From: Henningerozyma blattae CBS 6284
Lineage: Eukaryota; Ascomycota; Saccharomycetes; Saccharomycetales; Saccharomycetaceae
Assembly (NCBI RefSeq): GCF_000315915.1
Contig: NC_020189.1
Span: 186,001 to 250,000, forward strand
Direction: 5' to 3'
DNA length: 64,000 bases
This document shows, one piece after another, positions 20,034 to 31,128 of this stretch. The translations under genes and the position numbers were made by a program. Numbering within the stretch: the first letter of the stretch is position 1; each line of letters starts with the position of its first letter. The notes under the pieces were generated by a model. It did not search any database. It saw only the letters and a list, made by a program, of their open reading frames with translations, and was not told the DNA's origin.

Positions 20034-23000
20034 TGTATACAATGAATTTGTGTTGTGGTTTTCTTTTAGGTTTTGAGACTAAGTTAAAACAAGTACTTCA
20101 ATAAATTAGACAACTAAAATATTCTTGATATTTATACGTTATTAAAACAAGAAAAAATTTTTCACATCACCTCGATTTTCATGAAAATTTGACTCGATGC
20201 GTCTCGATCGGAAAAAAAATGAAAAAAAAATTTCATCGAACTGAGATGAAAATTTTTCATTCCGAAATCACACATGTTATCACGCTGAAACGAAAAAAAA
20301 AGTGTTCTGTTTACTAAACTCAGAAATATGCAGGGCAATATTTTTATCTAATAAATAATAAAATAACAGAGAGTACGATAGGAATTCTGGTGATGTGTAC
20401 TTTGTAGTTAAAACTGTATATAAAAGTTAATAGCATCTAGCCAAAGCTCTATAGAAAGAAATTATCAGTAATTTTTTTAAACTTCTAGAGCTCGTTTTCT
20501 TAAATATGCATTATATAAAAGTGCTTGTTGTAAAAGATGTACATAAGTTGGGAAGTATTATCGAATAATGAACTCTAATATTTTCCTACTATAATTTTTC
20601 CGATGATTCATGATATCATGAAGATTCGTTTGGCAAATATTCTTTTGTTCAATTGCTTCCTAAAACTCGAATCTGCATTCAAGAGCATTCTTAATTTACC
20701 CTCATTTTTATATCATACTATGTTCCATACTTAACTTTTTCCTTATTGATCTCCGATAAAGTTGGTATTTTTCTTATTGTTGTATAAACTCCTGTAGTCC
20801 TCGCAGTTGGAGTAGACTATGAACTTCTACTGAGTCAGTAAGAATAACCTAAAATATTAACAATCGGTAATGGATAGTACAAATCTATATGGAGTTTACA
20901 ATTAATTAAATAACTAAGTTTTACTCTGTTAATATCATTGTATTATTCACAAATATATCTTTTTACATGTATTATAATAATAGTGTTTTGTAATATCATT
21001 ACAAGTTCTCACTGTTAATTCAAGCTGTTTCAATTATATATAAAAATAAGATTTCAAGGTTGGATTAATCTTAATAGATTTTTCAAATACTGTATAGTTG
21101 TGTATCCCTTCTTGTTGATAAATACTTCAGAGAGTAATGCTATTGCAAGTTTGTTTGATTTTTCAGAAAACTAAATTATCTAAAGCCCCGTTTTATATTA
21201 AGGTGCTGTATTCTTTTTCCCACATAATAATAATTCGCTTGTTACCATATTTAATGTCTTGTTTAATTGCTACAGGAAACAAAATTTCTACAAAAGATTT
21301 ATATGTCGTACAATACTGATTAGATTTATAAAGAATGATGTCTTAAAATGGTTGATAACTAATCATATATTGTTCTGAATATTTTTTGATATTCAAAAAT
21401 AAATTGAGGTTAAAAATTTTTCTCAACAATTTTCTTTTTCGAAAGTACTTGAAAAGATTAAATAGAATACCTTGTAAGAATTGAGGAAATGATTTTGGCC
21501 AAACTAAGCAAACAAAAATAACAGACCTCAGTAAATTATTATTTAAAATTGTCAGTTATTGAATGTAGAATCTAATCCGGAAAATGTCGCAATGGCACTC
21601 GTATAAACTTTTCAGTATTGCTTGAGAAAAAACCAGCTTTTTCAAACTTACAGTGTATCAAATTTTGTTCTTTACCTAACAAATTAACACATAATGTAAA
21701 AAGGTTGTTCTTAAACCCTTCATTAATCAATTAGGTTTGGATAATATTTCATCACTTCTAATATTCCTTCGGTGAGATAATTACAATTACGATATGTTGT
21801 TGTATAATACAGTCTTGAATGGGTAATTGTAATCTTCTTTAATACTATATGCTGTTTTATTAAAATTTTTAAATTCTTTAAATTATAAACCTAGGATCTA
21901 TTATAGCATATATATACCAAGATTTTACAAGAATTTTCATTAAATCTGTTAGCAGTTACGACTAAACAATATCGCAAAATACTCATTTCTCCCCTATAGA
22001 TTTTGCTGAATTTATTTAATTGTTAATAAATAATTTTTCCCCATTTTCAAAATTTGTTTGACTAGGATGGGGGATTAATTTTTTCTGCAATATTCATTTA
22101 TTCTCGTGTAAGGTAGTTACTTGTCTCTCATTTGTCCTTGTCCTAAATATCTTAACAGGGCTAAATTTTTAATAATACCAGAAATCTGAACAGTTAGATT
22201 TAACAAGTAATTTGGTACTCTTTGAATCTATACAATCAGAAGCACCATAACTTGAAGTATCCATTTTGTGAGGAAAGGAAAGAAGAACTTAATTTTTAGA
22301 TTTTCTCTATTAGGAGTAAGGTGTGGATTTTTAAATAATAAGGCATGACTAGACTCAAGTCATTTTGAGATCTTTAGTCTAAATTAACCCGAAGGTTATA
22401 ATTTTTTAAGGTTAGTACGTTTTCTACAGGTCAAAAAAAATATGCTATTTGTTATTTATGTATTACATAATTTTTTTACCTTATAAGTTTTCAAGTATAG
22501 AACGGCAAAATTCTTGTTAGCATTCTGACTGTAGCTATATGAGTGAAATGGTTTATAATATATAGAAGTTCCCAGACGTATATTCATAGTTCCTTGTAAA
22601 TATTAAACCCTTAATAAATAAATAGTCTAATGATTTGCTTATTTTTCCATTAATTCATTTTTTTGGACAATAATGCAAGGTGTCACAATTAAAATTCAAA
22701 AATTTCTCAAAAAGAAAATTATTAAAGAAGTATACTCTTTTATCAACAAAAATACTCTCATAACTTTTAGTTTCACTATGAATCTTACAGTTTTTAAAAT
22801 CACAATAAACTCGATAATAAGTAATTCTTAATTCCTTAATTCGTTATTAGCCTTATACAATAAAGGTCTTAAAATATAAGATAATAAATAATTTAATTTT
22901 TCCCGTACATGGTATCAAGTTTTGATTAGGATAACTCTTGCTTATGTTTCATTAAGTATTTCTGCCTTAGTTTGATTAAAGGGTTATATTTTTACTACTC

Positions 23001-24164
23001 TTATATATGCACATTATTTAACGATTAATAAATTAGTGATTTAAATTAATGTTAGCTGGTATTACCACAATACACTAAAACGGTAATTACCTCAAGTATA
23101 AATCTAATACTTTCATAATTTTACAAATAAATTACAGAACTCCTTTATTAATATTATAATTGCTATAAGTATCCCTGTGTAGAAATTAACATGATAAACT
23201 TTGATTGTTTCTACTAATCAACACACTATAGTAACTTTTGTTTTTATGTCTCGATAAAAAAAGCTGTATTGATAAAAAAAAGTTAATTTATATATTATTG
23301 TGTCATGGTTAAATGTTAGAATACTCGATTGTTTTGATACATCTAGCATACTGATTGTCATTATATCACTTTTACAATTGAGGTGAGTACTACTAATGGT
23401 AAGTAACTATCAGTAGGAGCCTTTTCAGTCATGAGAAATTGATACCCATTAAGGTGACTTCAACAGCAGGCTCAGTCAGTTGGCAGTTCTTATTCAGTAC
23501 TGGCCCTGGGAAATTTTGAAGTATTTGACAATACTACAAATACTACCTTGAGAAAATTACAAGAAGGGGAATTAAAGTACGGAAACTAATTAAATATTGA
23601 AATAATGGTGATTTAGGAGTAAAAATTGGTGGGTACTTTAAAAAATAAGAATATTTTATAAGTCTTATGCTTATACAATTCCAAGCAAATTATCCCTACT
23701 AGAGCAATAGCTGTTTATGGATTAGATTAAAGAGGGACCAGTCATAATGTTCGAGCAATAGATCTCATGATGAAAATTCAATTCCTAGTTTACCGATATC
23801 CCTAGGGTTAGTATAAGGATTCTAGATTTTGTGGTACTAAGGTATTGCATGCAGTAAAATACATATATTACCATTAAATTTTATTGAATTAGAATTTTGT
23901 GAACTCGAATATTCAAGTCCACTAATAAGCAATTGAGAAGACATACTTTTCAAAAGCTTGTATTGTTCTGATAGTTGTCGCATTTACTTACTGATTTAGC
24001 TATTATATTATTAGTATTTACATATCTGATGTCTCTATCAAAAGTCCGAAGATTCTTACCAAAGTCCGAGTAGTATATTGAAAAAACGTAAATCGAAAAA
24101 CTCAGTTCCAATATTGATTTGAGCTGATGAAAAATAACAGGTTTAAATAACACATATTATCTCC

Positions 24165-24766
24165 ATCATCTGACCTTTATTTGACCAGGACTTGTGATAT
24201 CCCAGTAGCTCCCAGATGTCTCCATTGATTGCTGTAACTTATCTGTTTCTAGCGCCCAGGGTTGTCGTGAAAAGTCAATAAGCTTCCAGAAATTGTATTT
24301 CCAGATAAGAACCGTTTTTGCAACTAATCTACAACAGCTATCAAGATTCTAACTGCAAATTCGGTCTCCTTTGAACAACTTATACACCATTTGAACCATT
24401 TCAAGAGGGTCAAAAAATATTTTCATTTTTCTCGCAAGTGTTAAGCTTTGGTCCTGGGTCTCACAAATGTCATTTCCTGTTACGGAATTTTTCAGAAAAA
24501 GTCAATTTTAACGGTTTTCTTAATGATGTGATTCACAAGTATAAAATAGGCAAATTTTGGCAAAATGCACCCTTTGCTTCACAGTTCCAAATATTCTACA
24601 CAATATTGCTTTAAGAATCTGTATGCATAGCAACTATGGCATTTTGGAATCTATTTAGTGATATTTGCAGAGTACAATATGTTAGTCCTGTGTTGCAAAA
24701 TGGGTAATTGGTATACAGAATTGCATATTATATGAGCGGCAACCATCCAACAGGAACTGTGAAGCA
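24165..24766 (-). pseudogene. Possible decayed coding sequence
   Basis: On the minus strand a frame runs from about 24766 with two internal stops, then shifts by one and continues for about 112 codons with a single stop (near 24346) to about 24165. Translated pieces such as LARKMKIFFDPLEMVQMVYK and KLIDFSRQPWALETDKLQQS look protein-like, and local GC is higher than in flanking DNA. I do not recognise the family. Open runs of this size can occur by chance, so this is a weak call. Confidence 0.3.
24575..24766. repeat. 14-bp perfect inverted repeat
   Basis: TGCTTCACAGTTCC at 24575-24588 recurs as its exact reverse complement at 24753-24766, enclosing 164 bp. It could be the ends of a small element or a hairpin arm. 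No target duplication was identified. Confidence 0.6.
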
Positions 24767-24955
24767 GTAAATACTTAGAGGCAAACTAAATTTACTCTTA
24801 CCTTCGTAAATCCCTCCATGTTCTTGTATCTTGTTATGTCTATATTACAATTTTCTTCCTACAAAACGTCTTGGCCGGTTCCTCACATTTAGTACTACTC
24901 TAGAAGCTAATACCAACTGTTTTACTTTTGATCTAATTTAATCTGTTTTACAAGT

Positions 24956-25411
24956 TGTATTAATATTAGATAGAATCTGATGTATTTTAGAGAATAATTC
25001 TTGTTGTTTATAGCCATATTATATAATAGAAACCTCCTATCATCTTGAGCACGAATAAAATAAGTAAAAAATAAATAAAATAATACACAAACTTATGTAG
25101 GGTATTTATACGTTTCATTTTGGGAGGTGAAGAGTTAATTCATAGCCAAGGTAAGATGGAAAATTTTTCACTTAAGTTACCTGTTTAGTGCATCATGAGA
25201 TTTATAATAAGATAACGAATATTATAGCACATCAATTACTTTAATAATAAATCTTACGACTTACGTATTATCTTATTAGGTAATCTTATAACCCATGGGA
25301 TTCTATTAGTATTATTGTTTGTACATTACACTCTTCTTCTATCTTTAACCCGTAATTATTACTTGTTTACGTATAAAAACCTGTTCTATTTAATAAGATT
25401 AATCTTCAACA
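24956..25411 (+). mobile_element. Solo LTR-like relic, copy A
   Basis: A 456-bp segment starting TGTATTAATATTAG and ending TTCAACA, with the TG...CA ends typical of retrotransposon LTRs. It aligns along its whole length with copy C at 26359-26801, sharing blocks such as GAAACCTCCTA, ATTTATACGTTTCA, TTACCTGTTTAGTG and TAATTATTACTTGTTTACG. The 5-bp flanks do not match, so the copy is old or rearranged. No internal retrotransposon region is present. Confidence 0.7.
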
Positions 25412-25414
25412 AAT

Positions 25415-25534
25415 ATATCCTGTAGTAGTCACATGATGTACTCCATTTGGTGACTATGAATTATCTAATAAAAACCTCAATTAGAAAATTCGTTGTCGTT
25501 AATTAAAGTACATTATGTAGCTTCTACAGGATAT
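25415..25534. repeat. 27-bp imperfect inverted repeat
   Basis: 25415-25441 (ATATCCTGTAGTAGTCACAT...) and the reverse complement of 25508-25534 match at 23 of 27 positions, with a 66-bp spacer. It begins three bases after LTR copy A. It could be a small terminal-inverted-repeat element or a structured RNA arm. Confidence 0.6.
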
Positions 25535-25549
25535 ACTAAGCGTGAGAGG

Positions 25550-25790
25550 CACCTAATTCTTGTGAGGTTAATTAGGTGAAAATTTTTCATTTATAGACTA
25601 TGATGAATTGATTTCTCTTGTCCAAAAAATAATGTATAAATTGCTAATATCTCAGTCGACATCTAATCTTTATATTTTTTTATATTTTTTTATATTTTAT
25701 ATAATTTTAATTCCTACTCAAAAGGGTAGGGGGTTTCTATACTTTAAATAACCTACAAAAAAGAATTATTCTCTTAATTATAACTAACCG
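25550..25790 (-). mobile_element. LTR-like relic fragment, copy B (inverted)
   Basis: The reverse complement of this stretch contains AGAGAATAATTCTT, GAAACCCCCTACCCTTTTGAGTAGGAAT and ATTTATACATT in the same order as copies A and C. It is therefore a diverged inverted fragment of the same family. Its edges are approximate. Confidence 0.55.
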
Positions 25791-25839
25791 CAATACTAAT
25801 ATTAAGGATTCTAATGTCGTACAAAAGACCATAAATATC

Positions 25840-25918
25840 TAGCACTTCTTTTATTCCTAACTCAGTAATTATTACTTCTTAACTTCTAAAGACTCACTAT
25901 ATTTATTAATTTTCAACA
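25840..25918 (+). mobile_element. LTR-like 3' fragment, copy D
   Basis: TTATTCCTAACTCAGTAATTATTACTT followed by ...TTTTCAACA matches the last 80 bp of copy C, including the terminal CAACA. Only the 3' part of the element is recognisable. Confidence 0.5.
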
Positions 25919-26358
25919 GATATTACCCTAGGTCTATACTAGGTTGAAGACTTTTTTGTTTATTAACATTTTTATGTTTATTAAATTTTATATCTTTTCA
26001 GATAATTTAATTGTATTGCTTCACTCTGCTAATAAACATTAAAATATAGAGTTTGGTGACTAAATGGAGTAGAAAAACCTATTCATTTCAGGTTTCTCAG
26101 ACTTATACCCCTACTTCGAATTATATTCTAATTTTTTCACCTTTGTACCAATAGCCTTCACACAAATAATATCTACATCTTTGTGAAAGAACGATATACA
26201 AAAGATATTAAAAAAAAACGCACTGCTCTCGTCCAAAAAATTTCTTCCTGTTCTAAGCAACTGACCATAGCTTACTTTTTTACCTCAAATAGTTAGTACA
26301 GTACTCTAGTTACATTCCAGAACAGAACTAGGCAAGATATTTTATCGGAAGTATAAGT

Positions 26359-26801
26359 TGTATTAATATTAGAGTCCGACATTATTTAGGGAATAATTCT
26401 GTTGTTAATAGTCAAGTTATATTAAAGAAACCTCCTACCCTTCTGAGTAGGAATAAAATATATAAAAATAAATATAGGAAATACAAACTTATAAACGAAT
26501 TTATGCAGGCTATTTATACGTTTCAATTTTGGACGAGAAGAGCCAATTCATGTTCTATACCTAATGAAAATATTTTCACTTAGCTTACCTGTTTAGTGTA
26601 TCAGGATAATTATAATTAGATATATAATATTATGACACATCATTTACTTCAATAGTTAATCTTATGACACATGACTTACCTAATTGGGAATTTATTAGTA
26701 TTATTATTTGTACATCATACTCTTCTATTATTCCTAAACTAGTAATTATTACTTGTTTACGCATAAAGACCTATTATGTTTATTAACATCCATTTTCAAC
26801 A
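26359..26801 (+). mobile_element. Solo LTR-like relic, copy C
   Basis: A 443-bp segment starting TGTATTAATATTAG and ending TTTTCAACA, homologous to copy A over its full length and in the same orientation. Shared blocks include GGGAATAATTCTGTTG, ATTTATACGTTTCAATTTTG and TATTATTTGTACATCATACTC. It has no matching 5-bp flanks. Confidence 0.7.
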
Positions 26802-27112
26802 CTATTATTGTCCAATCGCTGAACCATTCAAACATGATAACAATAGTAATGCCATTAAATTTATTCGATATCATCATTGTAATTCTACATGCAAAGGTCT
26901 AATAAATGGTATCCACCTATAATATTGATATACATCTAGATTGGTATTTCAGTTGGAAAGTTTAATCTAAAAAAAAAGAAGCAAAGAACAAAGTAATACC
27001 AAAAAATCCTGGTGTTTTTATTCACAAAGAGTATACTCTCTTAACGTAACCACTAGGATACTAATGATTTTATTCTTTCAAAGGATTCATATTAGGACAA
27101 ACTCTCTATTTT

Positions 27113-27689
27113 ATGGCATTGCTAAGTCATCTACTAATTTATAAACTTGAAAGTCAAAAAACTGATAGCTACCCAGCCAGAATGCAATATTGGCAAGATA
27201 GGAGTATATTCACAGGCCAAACAATACTCTATTACCATCACTCCATATTGACAGCTTACCAACTATCTAAAATAGAATTCAATTAAATATTACTTTCATT
27301 TGACTATAGGAATTTTCTGCCAAAAAGTTTTTGAAAACCAAACAAAAGAAAATAAATGCTAAACAATGACAGATTTGTAAACTATGGTACTATATTATGT
27401 GAATTGACAGCCCTGATTCAAAAGCAACACAAACTGGTTCTATCATATCGACAGACGTATTCCAAGAATAAACTCACATTGTCACTATCTCATCAAAAGG
27501 TGTCAATGTGCTCCAAAGATTTTGGATAAGAGAAATCTTGAGAAGCTCAAGAAGAACGACCCAGTTTATTTTACAGGGTAGTTATCTCAGAAGCCACCAA
27601 ATAGATATCAGCTACAGGTGGCAGAAAAGTTAGAATACCAACTTGCTTACTTCTTTAGCAAATGGGCTTTTGAAATAACAAGACAATAG
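27113..27689 (+). pseudogene. Possible decayed coding sequence
   Basis: A 57-codon ATG frame at 27113-27286 (MALLSHLLIYKLESQKTDSY...) is followed, in another frame from about 27438, by some 83 codons broken by one TAG. The latter includes CQCAPKILDKRNLEKLKKND and NRYQLQVAEKLEYQLAYFFS. The residue make-up looks protein-like, but I recognise no family and chance is not excluded. Confidence 0.27.
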
Positions 27690-27777
27690 TGAAACAAAAG
27701 TGATATCTCTCCTATTCACCTTTTAATACCTTCTTAAAGATATAAATTAAGATAAAAGAAAAGAATCTAAAGACAAA

Positions 27778-27957
27778 AAATGCATACTAAAGTTGCAATT
27801 TTATTTTAGTACCTTTTCCAGTGTTTAAACTATCATAAAAAAATGCATGCTAAAACTGGCATTACAATTCAGTGCCTTTTTTTAAGGATTAAACTACGAT
27901 AAAAAGAAAGAAAAAAGCAAAAGAAAGAATTCCTGCTAATGCTGGTATTACAGATAT
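27778..27957 (+). repeat. Diverged tandem repeat, unit about 63 bp
   Basis: Two adjacent units begin AAATGCATACTAAAGTTGCA (27778) and AAATGCATGCTAAAACTGGC (27841) and each closes with a TTAAACTA.A.ATAAAA segment. A third partial unit (CCTGCTAATGCTGGTATTACA) lies at about 27932-27957. Confidence 0.6.
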
Positions 27958-28516
27958 ATGAAATTTTTTTAGTTCATTAGTTTTTGCAATGAAAGGCAAT
28001 AATTATTTTACCAACCATCGCTAACTTTCATATATCAATGGTTTGGCTAATTTTCTTAATTACCATTCACCTTTATTGGTGAATAGTTGGTAATACACAA
28101 TTTATTTTCTTCTTTGTCATCTGTTATCTATTAAGGGAATAAACTATTATTTTCATTAATTTTATAGTGTTTATTGTTATATGTGGATAGTAACTGCATC
28201 TTTGGTGGGTTGAATAGTATTTTATTTGAACTATATATTATAATATGATAGGCTAGAGCCGCACTAATTTATATTAAAATCATTATTACTAATACATAAC
28301 GAAGATGAACAGTGTGACTTTATGTCTTGTATTATTATTCTTTTTGAGCAATAAAGTCACACTTTGGATGAATTATAAAAGCAGTAAAATTTTGAGACTT
28401 GGAAATAATATATATTATTAAAATAAACTGTAAAGGAAAGAGCCTATGTATTTAATAATATGTAAACAGTTAATGGAAAGTATTATATAAGCGTCATGAA
28501 ATTTAAGATAAATATT

Positions 28517-29242
28517 CTAAGCGTCATATTCAACAACTGTCCATGCCAAGCCATTAACAGTAACATCTTCACCAACTTTCAAGTTAGTAAAGTTGGTTGG
28601 AAATTTACTAATATCAGAACCATATTTAAAAGTAGTTTCATATGATTCATCCGCTTGTTGAACAGATCTAATAAAGTTTAAACCTTTAATAGTGCCATCA
28701 TTTTTTTTACTCAAATAGCCTTGAACCCATTTGCCAACAACGACAACTAAACCTTGGTAGTTTGAATCATCAACCTTGAATACAATAGATCTACCATTGT
28801 TTACACCGGTTATATTAACTACTTCTTCGGATTTGTCTATCCTCATTGGTTGCCACAATTCAATAAAATTCACACCTGGAGAAGACTTGCCGTTTGGGAA
28901 AACAGAACCTGATTCTTTCAAAGATCCACATTCCCATGTTTCCCAAGTAGTATTAACTTCACCTCTATGAGTATTTGGAACATTCAAATAAGTATTAGTA
29001 TCTAACCAGAAATTGAAATCTTGGGTAGTTACATTTTCAGATTTTTGAGTAATTTTAATATTATCTGGAGTACCACAAAAAGCCCATTCTAATGGAAATT
29101 CAATTTCTGAAGTTTTACTTGGTTTAACTAGGGGTCTTAAAGAAATATAGTAACCATTGTTAGAGGCTGAACTGAAAGTAGAAGTTCTTTCAAAAATATC
29201 ACTACCTACTTGGAAGGCAACTCTTTTGGCAATTGATGGCAT
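28517..29242 (-). CDS. HRI1: Hri1, conserved yeast protein of unknown role
   Basis: A 241-residue protein (S. cerevisiae 244) of a fungal family whose molecular role is not settled; the S. cerevisiae protein has been linked to Hrr25 and Yra1. The family core is obvious in TQDFNFWLDTNTYLNVPN followed by THRGEVNTTWETW. NFIELWQP, GLVVVVGKWVQGYLSKKN and the C-terminal NGLAWTVVEYDA are also conserved. It precedes EXG1 on the same strand, as YLR301W follows YLR300W. First gene of block 2. Confidence 0.93.
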   Translation of the reverse strand: MPSIAKRVAFQVGSDIFERTSTFSSASNNGYYISLRPLVKPSKTSEIEFPLEWAFCGTPDNIKITQKSENVTTQDFNFWLDTNTYLNVPNTHRGEVNTTWETWECGSLKESGSVFPNGKSSPGVNFIELWQPMRIDKSEEVVNITGVNNGRSIVFKVDDSNYQGLVVVVGKWVQGYLSKKNDGTIKGLNFIRSVQQADESYETTFKYGSDISKFPTNFTNLKVGEDVTVNGLAWTVVEYDA

Positions 29243-29793
29243 TTTTAATGTTGGCTAGCTTTATATATGTGAGAGTTACTATACAAAACTTTTATAGTGA
29301 TAAGTATCCTCTTATTTCTTATTCAGAAATACTATTATTAATATAGGATTTAAAAGGAGAATATTTTCTTTCCTACCACGTATGGAGGATAAATAATTGC
29401 ATACCCGATTAAAGAAAATTTCAAGATCCAAAATATTCTTAACGAAAAAGAACATTGGATGCTTATCACAACATAAAAGGGAATTTGGCAAGTATTAATG
29501 TATAAGTTTTATAGTGGATGGTATATAGATTCATGACAAAATTTATCAGATTATATAAAGTATGATAGAAAAATAAAAAAAAATTGCGATGATAAGGAAA
29601 GGTATTCCTCTCTAATAAAACAGAAAATGGAATCGAAGAGAAGCGAAGATATAATACAGCCAAAAAATGCGTAAAATTTTAAGAATTTAAAATCTTAAAG
29701 ATGAAATTATTGAATTCATCGTTCAGATGAATATTTTTCAATATTGAATTAAAATAAATGAATTTGAAATTTGAAAATTTACTTCCCTTACCC
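29243..29793. other. Intergenic region, EXG1-HRI1
   Basis: About 550 bp, AT-rich, holding the HRI1 promoter and EXG1 3' end. I see no gene or repeat. Confidence 0.55.
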
Positions 29794-31128
29794 TTAGTTG
29801 GAACATTGACCAGGATATTGTCTATCAGTCAATGGTTGTGGCCAAACACCAGCACCAGCTAATAATTTGACATCCCATTCTGGGGCACTTTCGGTCTTCC
29901 AGCACCACATGATCCAACCACCTTTCATTTCAAAGGCGTCTAATTCAGCTTCGATAAATCTTCTGGTGTTTTGTTTTCTTTCTTCAGACCAAGAATCAAT
30001 GTCATCATTATTTTGACAAGAACCGATGTAATAGGAAGTAGCAGAGCCTTTAACATAAGAACCATCGAAACGAGCACCTACACCAACACCGTTCAACCAT
30101 TTAGCACAATCAGTTAAAGCTGCAGAGAATTCACCGGCAACAGTCCAATGCTGTTCACTTAAAACACCGGTACCCCAAGCACAAGCAACAGAGATTCTTT
30201 CATCAATACCTCTTTGACATTCACCTGGAGAAAAGACTTGATAATGATGATGATCAACAGTGATACCCCAGTTACCATTTTCTTGTTCATTCCAGAAGGA
30301 ATCCCAGTAATTGTAAGCTTCGAAGGCATCGTGGATAATAATGTTTTGGTTAGAACCTAAAGTTTCTCTTAAATATTTGTAAGCTGGCTCGTAATATTGA
30401 GTCTTCAATTTTTCCAAATCAATAGCAGGACCTAATGGTTCATTAATCAATTCGATACCAATAACAGTATCTTCGAAAACAGATTGAGAATATTTCTTTA
30501 AAATGTATTGCAAAACTTCGGTAGTCAATTCCAAATTAGAATCTTCCAAAAAGTTGATAGAATCTCTTAAACCGGAATTGTCGAAACCGTTTTGAGAACC
30601 AGCAGCACCATGTAAATCAACCCAAACTTTCAAACCAGCTTTTTTGGCCCAACTGATAGCTTGATCTAAGTAGAATTCTTGGTAACCAGTAACATAAGGA
30701 TCATTTTCCAAAGTTTTGAAAGCCCAGTAACCAACAGGAATTCTAACCATGTTGAAACCCATATCGGCAATATCTTGGAAATCTTGTGCAGTGTAAAATG
30801 TAGACCAATGGTCAATTAATCTGTTTTGAGCTTCAGTGTGACCCAAAGTTTGACAGAAATGGTATTCATCGACTGGAATACCGTCGTCATTATAATCATT
30901 AGTTCTAAAAGCTTCAAATAAAGAAGGAGTGATGTAAGGTTCTAGAACTAACCAACCACCAATGTTGACACCTCTAATTGGAGTATTTGAGTCATATTCG
31001 TAATATCTTTTGTTATTCTTGGCGGTCAACAATTGAACGTTGTTAGCACCTTTGGCTGGCACTGGCTGAGCCATAGCCATGGAAGCTAGTGAACATAAGG
31101 AAACGACAATGGAAGAAAATGAAACCAT
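29794..31128 (-). CDS. EXG1: Secreted exo-1,3-beta-glucanase (GH5)
   Basis: Cell-wall exoglucanase that trims beta-1,3-glucan. The 444 residues (S. cerevisiae 448) start with a signal peptide (1-20, ending AMA) and a propeptide ending in the Kex2 site Lys40-Arg41. The mature enzyme begins [20 protein letters not shown]. The GH5 acid/base is Glu230 in ELINEP and the nucleophile is Glu333 in TVAGEFS. The conserved substrate-cleft segments [13 protein letters not shown] and [13 protein letters not shown] are present. This single locus stands for both EXG1 and its duplicate SPR1. Codon bias suggests high expression. Confidence 0.96.
   Translation of the reverse strand: MVSFSSIVVSLCSLASMAMAQPVPAKGANNVQLLTAKNNKRYYEYDSNTPIRGVNIGGWLVLEPYITPSLFEAFRTNDYNDDGIPVDEYHFCQTLGHTEAQNRLIDHWSTFYTAQDFQDIADMGFNMVRIPVGYWAFKTLENDPYVTGYQEFYLDQAISWAKKAGLKVWVDLHGAAGSQNGFDNSGLRDSINFLEDSNLELTTEVLQYILKKYSQSVFEDTVIGIELINEPLGPAIDLEKLKTQYYEPAYKYLRETLGSNQNIIIHDAFEAYNYWDSFWNEQENGNWGITVDHHHYQVFSPGECQRGIDERISVACAWGTGVLSEQHWTVAGEFSAALTDCAKWLNGVGVGARFDGSYVKGSATSYYIGSCQNNDDIDSWSEERKQNTRRFIEAELDAFEMKGGWIMWCWKTESAPEWDVKLLAGAGVWPQPLTDRQYPGQCSN

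Larger units (their letters stand above)
20034..28516. other. 8.5-kb gene desert at a synteny breakpoint
   Basis: No intact gene or tRNA is visible between RPL3 (YOR063W) and HRI1 (YLR301W), which are not neighbours in S. cerevisiae. The stretch holds LTR-type relics (24956-26801), inverted repeats, a diverged tandem repeat and short coding remnants, each listed separately. Sequence from 20034 to about 20450 is probably the RPL3 promoter. From 20450 to 23400 I see only AT-rich DNA. No CDEI-CDEII-CDEIII centromere was found. Confidence 0.75.

Noticed and set aside
20255..20285. CATTCCGAAATCACAC, similar to the CDEIII core
   Set aside because: The flanking CDEIII positions do not match, no CDEI lies 80-160 bp away, and the motif sits in the RPL3 promoter.
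23450..23592. Short open stretch (LQQQAQSVGSSYSVLALGNF...)
   Set aside because: Only about 43 codons, no ATG and no recognisable family; too short to separate from chance.
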